A stretch of DNA of 64,000 bases from CBDFKK01 sp965248815. Its GTDB lineage: Bacteria; Pseudomonadota; Alphaproteobacteria; SMXP01. Shown in pieces: positions 7,701 through 14,909 of this stretch. Each line of letters begins with the position of its first letter. Position 1 is the first letter of the stretch. Below the pieces are notes generated by a model. That model had not been told where the DNA came from and ran no database searches. It saw only the letters and a list, made by a program, of their open reading frames with translations. A program made the position numbers and the translations under genes. The stretch lies in NCBI GenBank assembly GCA_965248815.1, contig CBDFKK010000008.1:992001-1056000 (forward strand), written 5' to 3'.

Positions 7701-8008
7701 TTTCTTGCGCTCGGCAATCCCGCCTTGGTGAGCGCATCGCCTAAAAAATCATTCTCAAGCGTCAGCTCCCCAATCTTGGCATGGAGCCTCTTCACATCAA
7801 CACGGGGTGCAGGCAGCGGTGATTTACCCTCCCGCCCAAAAACACCCGCTGCACCCTCAAGGAGCTGATCTTTCCATTGCTTGATCTGGTTAGGATGAAC
7901 ATCAAACTGCTGAGCGAGTTCTCCCAATGTCTGCTCACCGCGAACGGCCGCAAGGGCCACCTTCGACTTGAACGCAGGTGTATGATTGCGACGTGGTCGT
8001 CTTGCCAT
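7697..8008 (-). CDS. IS3-family transposase OrfA (DNA-binding)
   Basis: 103-residue HTH protein of the IS3 family. It starts MARRPRRNHTPAFKSKVALAA, continues with the recognition part GELAQQFDVHPNQIKQWKDQL, and ends in a leucine-zipper-like helix (VKRLHAKIGELTLENDFLGDAL). ATG 8008 follows aggagatccact, a clear ribosome-binding site. It overlaps OrfB by four bases. Confidence 0.94.
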   Translation of the reverse strand: MARRPRRNHTPAFKSKVALAAVRGEQTLGELAQQFDVHPNQIKQWKDQLLEGAAGVFGREGKSPLPAPRVDVKRLHAKIGELTLENDFLGDALTKAGLPSARK

Positions 8009-8220
8009 AGTGGATCTCCTATTGCCGGCGATCATGCCGCCTACAGGCCAAAATTCCACTTATCTCAACTGTGCAGATTTCCCGAGCCACCTCTGGGATC
8101 CAACTATGAAGACGAAAGAGCGACGTATGGATGCTGTCGCGCGCCTCATCAAGTTGAAACGCAGATTCGTTGGTTTGGGAATTTAGATTACCAGGGACTT
8201 GCACGACGAATGTCTGCTAA

Positions 8221-8284
8221 CGGCTAACTTCTGCCGTCATTTGAGGCCGATTTCCACGGCAGTTCATGACCCATTGCAGTCATC
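8221..8284. repeat. Dispersed intergenic repeat, family B copy 3
   Basis: Ccacggcagttcatgaccc…gcagtcatc matches the second half of the copy at 4453-4544 (ccacgacggctcatgaccc…gccgtcatc). It lies in the 230-base gene-free stretch right of the IS element. Confidence 0.5.
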
Positions 8285-8325
8285 GGACCTGTCGCGGGAA
8301 GAGAAAGCTTCCGATGACAGTTTTG

Positions 8326-8685
8326 TCAAAAATGAGTCGTGATCCTCTTCGCAACAAATCGAAGGATTAGGCCGCTTAGCGTGGCCAACATAAAATTGAG
8401 CAAGTATACAAGAAAGAACGATCCGTCGAGTGCGCTCAGTGCTCCCAATGATAGGCCCCGAAAGACGAACATCAACCATCCACCAGAACATACGGCGCCT
8501 AAAACCACAGCAATCGAGACCGCCTTTTTCGGCAATATTTTATTGCCCCCATCTAAAACCAGCAACACTACTAAACTAATCGTAATTAAGAGAAGAACTA
8601 TCGGGAAAGAGTCCGGCATCGATGTATAGATGTACGAAACGACAAGACTAGCCGCAATTATCCCTAAGGCCAGAATTGCCAGCAC
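8326..8685 (-). CDS. Small membrane protein, unknown
   Basis: About 119 residues with four predicted membrane helices (LAILALGIIAASLVVSYIY; FPIVLLLITISLVVLLVLDGG; VSIAVVLGAVCSGGWLMFVF; FFLVYLLNFMLATLSGLILRF). Family not recognised. The only start available is GTG 8685, just after an in-frame stop and with no clear ribosome-binding site, so this may be a truncated gene or may start at an internal codon. It is flanked on both sides by dispersed repeats. Confidence 0.5.
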   Translation of the reverse strand: MLAILALGIIAASLVVSYIYTSMPDSFPIVLLLITISLVVLLVLDGGNKILPKKAVSIAVVLGAVCSGGWLMFVFRGLSLGALSALDGSFFLVYLLNFMLATLSGLILRFVAKRITTHF

Positions 8686-8771
8686 GACATAAGCAACTTA
8701 CGAGGCAGCTTTTTTAACCATTTCAATACGAGCATATCTAATCGAGAGTATTGTTAACTAGCTTCAATTCA

Positions 8772-8869
8772 TGTCCGCTGTTGGCTAGATTCCGCCGCGC
8801 CCCGGCACTTACAATTTCGTCCGCTTTTAGTAATAGCAGACGTTTTCTCCGTTGCGTTCCGATGCGGAC
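8772..8869. repeat. Dispersed intergenic repeat, family A copy 2
   Basis: Aligns along its length with 3847-3952: tgtccgct…agattc…acaatttcgtccgctt…agcagacg…gttgcgttccgatgcggac. It lies just downstream of the acyl-CoA dehydrogenase stop codon. Confidence 0.6.
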
Positions 8870-8892
8870 TGACAAAGCGCACGATCGCGAAG

Positions 8893-10065
8893 TCAATAAG
8901 ACCGCGGCAGGCCCAAAACGTGTTCGCTCAAATAGGACAAGATCATATTGGTTGAAATTGGAGCGACTTGGTAAAGGCGCGTTTCACGGAATTTGCGCTC
9001 AACATCGTACTCTGTCGCAAAGCCGAAACCGCCATGGGTTTGTAAGCACATTTCACCGGCCAACCATGCCGCATCCGCTGCCAGCAGTTTAGCCATATTG
9101 GCCTCTTCACCGCAGGGCTCGCCGGCATCGAACTTTGCCGCTGCGCGCTCGACCATGAGGGCGGCGGATTGCGTGGCGGCATACGCCCGAGCTATGGGAA
9201 ATTGCACGCCTTGATTCTTACCGATCGGCCGATCGAACAGGACACGCTCGTTGGCATAGTCGACCGCCTTTTTGATGAACCAGCGCGCATCACCTATGCA
9301 TTCCGCTGCAATCAAAATGCGCTCGGCATTCATGCCGTCGAGAATGTAGCGAAAGCCCCTGCCCTCATCGCCGATGAGGTTTTCGGCAGGCACGCGCACG
9401 GTGTCGAAGAAAACTTCGGTCGTCGCGTGATTGACCATGGTCTCAATGGGGCGAATTGTAACGCCGCTTCCCACGGCCTCGCGGAGATTGACGAGAAAGA
9501 CGGACATGCCGTCGGTGCGGCGCGCCGCCTCATCCTGAGGGCCGGTGCGCGCCAGTAGTAGCATTAGGTCGGAATGCTCCGCGCGCGACGTCCAAATCTT
9601 CTGTCCATTAATTATGTAGTGATCCCCTTTGCGCTTAGCGAAGGTCCTGATCGCGCCGGTATCTGTACCGCTTGTGGGCTCAGTGACGCCGAAGGCCTGG
9701 AGACGCAGCTCCCCCGAAGCGATCGCGGGCAAGTACTTTTCCTTTTGCGCGTCGGATCCATGGCGCAAGATCGTTCCCATCGTATACATCTGGGCGTGGC
9801 AGGCGCCGCCATTGCAACCACTTCTGTTGATCTCTTCTAAGATTGCTGCAGCAGCGGCCAGATTCAATCCACTGCCGCCAAAGCGCTCAGGAATGAGCGC
9901 TGCCAAGAACCCCGACTTTGTCAATGTCGTTACGAACTCAGTCGGGTATTCGCGCGCTCGGTCGAGCCGCTGCCAGTAATCACCAGGAAATTTTTCGCAC
10001 AACTTGCGAACTGACTGGCGAATATCGGGAAACGACTCTTCGGCGGCGCTGGTCATGGACGCCAT
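8893..10065 (-). CDS. Acyl-CoA dehydrogenase
   Basis: FAD-dependent acyl-CoA dehydrogenase of about 390 residues, catalysing alpha,beta-desaturation of an acyl-CoA in the cytosol. Visible are the N-terminal helical domain, the FAD/substrate loop (LQAFGVTEPTSGTDTGAIRT), KIWTSRAEHSDL and the C-terminal QTHGGFGFATEYDVERKFRE. The position of the usual short-chain YEGTSE glutamate reads YQVAPIS, so the base is probably the Glu of GMNAERILIA, the position used by long-chain and isovaleryl types. Start is uncertain between ATG 10065 and 10056. It begins 10 bases after the quinone-oxidoreductase gene, probably in the same operon. Confidence 0.9.
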   Translation of the reverse strand: MASMTSAAEESFPDIRQSVRKLCEKFPGDYWQRLDRAREYPTEFVTTLTKSGFLAALIPERFGGSGLNLAAAAAILEEINRSGCNGGACHAQMYTMGTILRHGSDAQKEKYLPAIASGELRLQAFGVTEPTSGTDTGAIRTFAKRKGDHYIINGQKIWTSRAEHSDLMLLLARTGPQDEAARRTDGMSVFLVNLREAVGSGVTIRPIETMVNHATTEVFFDTVRVPAENLIGDEGRGFRYILDGMNAERILIAAECIGDARWFIKKAVDYANERVLFDRPIGKNQGVQFPIARAYAATQSAALMVERAAAKFDAGEPCGEEANMAKLLAADAAWLAGEMCLQTHGGFGFATEYDVERKFRETRLYQVAPISTNMILSYLSEHVLGLPRSY

Positions 10066-10075
10066 CTTAGCCGGA

Positions 10076-11077
10076 CTAAATCGTGATTGTAATCTTTCCG
10101 AAATGCTGACCCGTCGGCAAGGCGTTGAGAGCAGCAGCCGCATCGGCAAACGCGAACGACTTGTCGATCACAGGTTTGATATTGTGCTCACCGACAAAAG
10201 CCATCATGTCTTCGTATTCGTCTCGATTGCCAACTGTGACGCCGTGAATGTTCGCATTCTTGCCGAGGATAGGAAGAATGTTGAATTCGGTTTGCATGCC
10301 GGAGAGCTGGCCAAGAATAGGAATGTGCCCGCCGATCGCGAGGGCAGCGAGCGATTGCGATAACGTGCCGGCACCGCCAATCTCGACCACCGTGTTACAG
10401 CCGCCGGTCAATTCAAATGCGGCCTTGCCCCATTCCGGCGTCGTTTTGTAGTTGATGGCGTAGTCGGCGCCGAGGTCTTTGGCTCGCGCGATCTTGTCGT
10501 CGCTGCTCGAGACCACGACGACTTTTGCGCCCATTGCTTTAGCAAACTGAAGCGCAAAAAGCGCGACGCCGCCTGTGCCGATAACCAGAACCGTATCGCC
10601 CGCTTTGGTGCCCGACGCGGTGACGAGTGAATGCCACGCCGTGAGGCCCGCGCACGGAAAGCAGGCGGCTTCTTCAGCGTTTAGATTTGACGCTGCTTTG
10701 GCCATAGCGTTCTCATCGTAAACGCCATACTCACGCAACGTGCCCGGCACGTCGCAGCCACCTGATTGCGCGCGCGCTTCGAAACTCGGACTACCGGAAA
10801 TCCAATTGGGGAAAAATAGCGGCGTCACGAGATCGCCTACGGCAGCCCGCGTCACGCCGTCGCCAACAGCCGCGACCTCACCAGCTCCATCGGACAAGGG
10901 CACAATCGGCAAAGGCGCTTTAGCATTGTAAAAGCCCTTGGCTATCAAGAAATCCCGGTAGTTGAGCGATGATGCTGCAAACTTGACCAGCACTTGGCTC
11001 GGACCGGGCTCGGGCTGATCGCGCTCGACCAATGTCAAGCTGTCAATATCGAATTCGGGAAGCTCCATGGCTTTCAT
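10076..11077 (-). CDS. Zn-independent MDR-family alcohol/quinone oxidoreductase
   Basis: 333-residue medium-chain dehydrogenase/reductase. It has the GroES-like N-terminal domain (FAASSLNYRDFLIAKG, PLSDGAGEVAAVGDGV) and a Rossmann domain with the nucleotide site GDTVLVIGTGGVALFALQFA. The structural zinc cysteines are absent, as expected in the quinone-oxidoreductase/NAD(P)-dependent alcohol dehydrogenase branch. ATG 11077 is preceded by aggagatccgca. First gene of a two-gene operon with the acyl-CoA dehydrogenase, suggesting a shared catabolic route. Confidence 0.9.
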   Translation of the reverse strand: MKAMELPEFDIDSLTLVERDQPEPGPSQVLVKFAASSLNYRDFLIAKGFYNAKAPLPIVPLSDGAGEVAAVGDGVTRAAVGDLVTPLFFPNWISGSPSFEARAQSGGCDVPGTLREYGVYDENAMAKAASNLNAEEAACFPCAGLTAWHSLVTASGTKAGDTVLVIGTGGVALFALQFAKAMGAKVVVVSSSDDKIARAKDLGADYAINYKTTPEWGKAAFELTGGCNTVVEIGGAGTLSQSLAALAIGGHIPILGQLSGMQTEFNILPILGKNANIHGVTVGNRDEYEDMMAFVGEHNIKPVIDKSFAFADAAAALNALPTGQHFGKITITI

Positions 11078-11353
11078 TGCGGATCTCCTGGATGCGGAAT
11101 TTAGGAAGCAAACGCGGCGGGCGGCCACGCACGAGTTGATTTGGACCGCTTGTACCACTCGACCTTCGCGGCGCGTAGCTCAAAACAGGAACTGTCTAGC
11201 CGACGGTCGTGATGAGCTCGCTGTCCATCTCCCAGACTTGTGAACCGGCATGCCCTTGGGAGGGCACATTTCAGACGTATAATGCTCATTGGACTCGGTG
11301 CGGCACGCTTCGCTCTTCCGGTCATTCCTCTGTTTAAGCGTCTGGTAGCACTC

Positions 11354-13594
11354 ATGAAATCATCTTTGTCTCTAGCGTTCGGCGGTTCCGTGTGCGCGGC
11401 GCTTGCCTTTGGTCTTCCCTCGTTTGGGCAAGAAGATGAAACCGTGGACCGGATCGGCGTGGTCGTAACGGGATGGGGTGCACCAGTCAGCCCAGTGCTC
11501 AGCCGCTCGGGAGAACGCTTGCAGCAGTCAGTCGTTGGCGAAAAAACAAATGCGCCGGATGAGCTATGCACTCAATGGCATATTGGCGCCTATCCATATC
11601 AATCGGACAAAGGACTCTTGCCGTTTGGTGTTGCTTTCAAAACTGAAGGCTATGAAGAGATGTGGGACAGTTCCGGCATCTATCGATTGACCGAGAACGC
11701 GACGACCTATGTGGCCTTGATCGACGAAACAATTAGGCTGTCTGTTGAAGATGTTCAAAACAAAACGATCACGCCGCTTAAGGATTTGGCGCCCGCAAAA
11801 GGATCTTCAGTTCTCACTTCAGGTTTTAGCCCGGACCCAAGAGATGGAACCGACCACTTAGCCGGGCTCTACTTCATCGATGAAGCCAACGGCTTGCACG
11901 ACTTCATTGAAACTGGCGCTGTTTGGAGTATTCGATCCGCGAGCATGCTTGGCGAATTACCAGAGGCACCGGCGCGGCCGAAGCAAATGACACTCGACAT
12001 CGAAAACTATCTGACCGCCTACATGAGCGATCTATTCGGCGACGGGGTCGACTTTCGTTTCGGATATTACGGCGCAATGAACGATGAAAGTAAGCCGCTT
12101 GACCAAACCATCGTTGCCCTCTCAAATGAAGGAATCGAAAAAATCGTTGTGGCTCGCGATACAGCGGACCAAAATCTTTATGCCAATAATTTTATGGAGC
12201 TCTATCCCTCGCTCAAGGCATTATGCAAAGCAGGCTATGGCACTGACGACATCGCGCTAACACAAGTGCGCCAAGTCGGCCGCACACCCGAATACAACAC
12301 TTTGATTATCAATAATCTCGAGAGACATTTTGAGATTATTCCCGAAGGCGCGAACGTTTCGATCATTTATGTGACACATGGCCAACCATGGCCCGGAAGC
12401 AATCCTGATAATGGCGCGATGTCGGCGCCGGCCCCGCGCATCAAGGAAGTCTTCCATGAGAACGCTTTTTTGAACTATCAAAGTTTCAAGCACTACGCTC
12501 TGGCGGCGTTTGACGAAGGAAGCGATGGACTGTACAAATTGAATTTCTCCAAGAGTGGGGGCAGTGGTGAGCCCGACAGCCGCGCGAACAGCCTTTACGC
12601 CTACGCCATGCAATCTAGTCGTCAAATAGGATCGGCAGATGATCCTCTGCGTTACACCACTATCCGCGAAAATCTCAGCAAGGCCATTGTCGACGACGGA
12701 CAAAGTGAAATCATACTTGCGCTCTCTCACTGGGCCGACAACGGTACGGGCATTACGCTGAGTGCCCGCACCAACAACGAACTGCCGCTGAACTCCAAGG
12801 AAGAAATAAAAGCCGGCGTCCACTCGATTATCTGGTGTGAAGATCATAGCGCGCCAGGCCAATTCTCTCAGATGCGCGCGGCCGGGGGTGAATGTCCGGA
12901 CGGCTACGCACGCATTCAACTGACCCAGGCATTTCAAGAATTTGCCGACGACTTCAGCAACGGTTATGCGCAGCGCATTCGCGGCGGCGTGGAGCGCTAT
13001 GGGGTTTTTCCCGATCTCGATATGACGATTTTGGCTGAGGCTCCAATCTCCAAGCTAGACGGAGGAACGGTAGCAATCATCGAAGGCGACCTCGCAAGGG
13101 CGCGGCTGGAGGTCAGGCCGGACCCGCGCCCGAATGCGCCAGAAGAGTTCGAATGGCAAAACGCTTATCGTCCCGAAACGGACGAAAATCCAAATACGGG
13201 CCCGGATGCAATTCGCGCCATCAACGATTACGCGAGCATCGATGACTATCTGGACAGCGCCAAAGACGATTTTACCGCCTATATCGGAACGCAAGAGAAA
13301 GTCAGGGCCAACCGGAAGATGCCCATGCTGGATAACGCTGTATCGCCCGTTGTTTATGTCGGTCCCTACCGTACACTCTTCAACGCGCCGGCAACTGTGA
13401 CCCTTCCCTATGATCCCAAACTTGTCGAGGACCAGAGCAAAATTGTGGCGCTGATCTATAACGACCTGACGAGAGGCTTCGATCCGGTCTATCCGGTTTC
13501 CGGGGCTGAGGACATACGCATCAATGAAGCCGCAGGGACGGCTTCGTTCGACGTCCAAGTTTTGGGAAATTTCGTTTTAGCAGAAGCCGAGTAA
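11354..13594 (+). CDS. Large exported protein, chelatase-like, with ZU5-like C-terminus
   Basis: About 746 residues with a Sec signal (SLAFGGSVCAALAFGLPSFGQ). The region ~240-560 has a chelatase-like order: FRFGYYGAMNDESKPLDQTI, then GIEKIVVARDTADQNLY, then VSIIYVTHGQPWPG, and a later IILALSHWADNGTG, reminiscent of the two-lobed ferrochelatase/CbiX fold (MRYGxP…, VVLPLYPQYS, FSAHG). This is pattern similarity only. The last ~85 residues (VVYVGPYRTLFNAPATVTLPYDPKLV … ASFDVQVLGNFVLAEAE) resemble a ZU5-type beta domain. ATG 11354 is chosen because the signal peptide starts there; the frame is open to 11240. The 3' end overlaps the convergent hydrolase gene by 18 bases. Confidence 0.45.
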   Translation: MKSSLSLAFGGSVCAALAFGLPSFGQEDETVDRIGVVVTGWGAPVSPVLSRSGERLQQSVVGEKTNAPDELCTQWHIGAYPYQSDKGLLPFGVAFKTEGYEEMWDSSGIYRLTENATTYVALIDETIRLSVEDVQNKTITPLKDLAPAKGSSVLTSGFSPDPRDGTDHLAGLYFIDEANGLHDFIETGAVWSIRSASMLGELPEAPARPKQMTLDIENYLTAYMSDLFGDGVDFRFGYYGAMNDESKPLDQTIVALSNEGIEKIVVARDTADQNLYANNFMELYPSLKALCKAGYGTDDIALTQVRQVGRTPEYNTLIINNLERHFEIIPEGANVSIIYVTHGQPWPGSNPDNGAMSAPAPRIKEVFHENAFLNYQSFKHYALAAFDEGSDGLYKLNFSKSGGSGEPDSRANSLYAYAMQSSRQIGSADDPLRYTTIRENLSKAIVDDGQSEIILALSHWADNGTGITLSARTNNELPLNSKEEIKAGVHSIIWCEDHSAPGQFSQMRAAGGECPDGYARIQLTQAFQEFADDFSNGYAQRIRGGVERYGVFPDLDMTILAEAPISKLDGGTVAIIEGDLARARLEVRPDPRPNAPEEFEWQNAYRPETDENPNTGPDAIRAINDYASIDDYLDSAKDDFTAYIGTQEKVRANRKMPMLDNAVSPVVYVGPYRTLFNAPATVTLPYDPKLVEDQSKIVALIYNDLTRGFDPVYPVSGAEDIRINEAAGTASFDVQVLGNFVLAEAE

Positions 13595-14791
13595 GCATTG
13601 CTCGGTCTTGATGCCGCGGATCACTGTGTTGATCAGATAGGCATTGTCCCAGCCGTCTTTCAGCGGCTGCATGCCATTTGCCGGTCCCAAGCGCACAACC
13701 ACAAGATCATAGCGCGGTGAAACGTAGACTCTTTGGCCGCCGCGCCCCAAAAACATGAACAAGTCATCAGACGCATAGGGCTCGGACAGCGCCACTTCCA
13801 TACTTGTCTCTTCCGGTTTGGACTCCCACGAATAACCTAGCCATGTGAAGTAACCGTAGCGGCTAGATTGCGGTGAGTGTTTGAGCATATCGTCGATCCA
13901 ATCGGCGGAGATGACCTGACGGCCATTCACACGTCCCCGATCTTTCATCATCATGCCCAGACGCGCCCAATCCATTGCGGGCGCCAGCAAACAGCACGCC
14001 GTCATGGCCAAACCGTCTTCACTGTCGAGCCAGATTTCTGCCGTCTGCCCTCCCATGGGCCCCCAGAATTTTTCCTCTAGATAACTGGCGTAACGTTTGC
14101 CCGTCGCGCGCTCGACAATGACGGCAATTAAGGCCGCATTGATATCGTTGTAGTCGAACTTCTCACCCGGTTGCCATTCCTGAACTGCACTTAGAAGTGA
14201 TGGCAGCCGGTCGCTACTGTTGAGGAATTTGAACGACGACTTGGCCGCAAACGGATTGAGCGTGAATGGGAATTGCTCGAGTCCGCTGGTCATGAACATG
14301 AGATCTTGAATTGTGATGTCGCCGCGCGCATCGTCCTGCCATTCCGGCAAGTAAGTTCTAATCGGGGTGTCAACCGAAGGGATGGCACCGTCCTCAATGG
14401 CAGCACCGACCATTAACGCGGCAACAGTTTTGTGCATGGATTGGGATTGTGTGATGCGATCGCGGCTCCAGCTTTGGGCATACCATTCGGTTTGCACTTG
14501 ACCCTTGTGCACAACAATGAATGCAAACGAGTCAAATTCCGCAGCATAGGCTTCCGCGTCGCCGAGTGCGTCCGCGGTGATCGTGCGGTCGGCCTCCCCC
14601 GCGACGGGGAGCTCATACGCCCCATTGCCTGTGATCTTTTCCGTCGGCGAGAAGTTCATGGCCGCCGGATCGGTGGTGGTAAACAGGCTCACGGTGCGTT
14701 GCCAGTAGAGCGGGTCTTGGGCATAGAGAACGCCGCCGGCTACAGCCAGAATCAGAACGAGACCAAATACGATCTGAAAGAATCGCTTCAT
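13577..14791 (-). CDS. Serine hydrolase, beta-lactamase/NylB-like fold
   Basis: 404 residues with an N-terminal membrane helix or uncleaved signal (FQIVFGLVLILAVAGGVLYAQ). The catalytic serine-lysine is seen in QSQSMHKTVAALM (SxxK), and the second motif in FDYNDINAALIAVIVERATG (Tyr-Asn-Asp type typical of 6-aminohexanoate-dimer-hydrolase-like members). Later parts LAMTACCLLAPAMDWARLG and MFLGRGGQRVYVSPRYDLVVVRLG complete the fold. Probably a periplasmic esterase or amidase; the substrate is unknown. Start ATG 14791 follows agaaggtacagacagtc. Confidence 0.85.
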   Translation of the reverse strand: MKRFFQIVFGLVLILAVAGGVLYAQDPLYWQRTVSLFTTTDPAAMNFSPTEKITGNGAYELPVAGEADRTITADALGDAEAYAAEFDSFAFIVVHKGQVQTEWYAQSWSRDRITQSQSMHKTVAALMVGAAIEDGAIPSVDTPIRTYLPEWQDDARGDITIQDLMFMTSGLEQFPFTLNPFAAKSSFKFLNSSDRLPSLLSAVQEWQPGEKFDYNDINAALIAVIVERATGKRYASYLEEKFWGPMGGQTAEIWLDSEDGLAMTACCLLAPAMDWARLGMMMKDRGRVNGRQVISADWIDDMLKHSPQSSRYGYFTWLGYSWESKPEETSMEVALSEPYASDDLFMFLGRGGQRVYVSPRYDLVVVRLGPANGMQPLKDGWDNAYLINTVIRGIKTEQCLLGFC

Positions 14792-14909
14792 GACTGTCTG
14801 TACCTTCTAGATCATTGGATGGTCGTACGACGATAAACCAGCAGCGGCGCGAGACAAGCTCAAAACGCCGCCGCTCCAACTGCGAAACAGTCTTCGCCAC
14901 TTCCGAGTT

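Larger units (their letters stand above)
6809..8094 (-). mobile_element. IS3-family insertion sequence, apparently intact
   Basis: 1286-bp element with two overlapping transposase genes on the minus strand. The ends carry 13-bp inverted repeats, agaggtggttcgg on the left and agaggtggctcgg (reverse complement) on the right, with one mismatch. A second, inner matching block is gataagtgga at 6848 and in inverted form ending at 8064. Flanking bases ggg on both sides (6806-6808, 8095-8097) fit the 3-bp target duplication of this family, though three Gs are weak evidence. No homologous gene is visibly interrupted. Confidence 0.88.

Noticed and set aside
8106..8186. Short plus-strand frame MKTKERRMDAVARLIKLKR right of the IS element
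   Set aside because: Only 26 codons, no recognised family, followed by a stop; may be an old gene scrap but not supportable.
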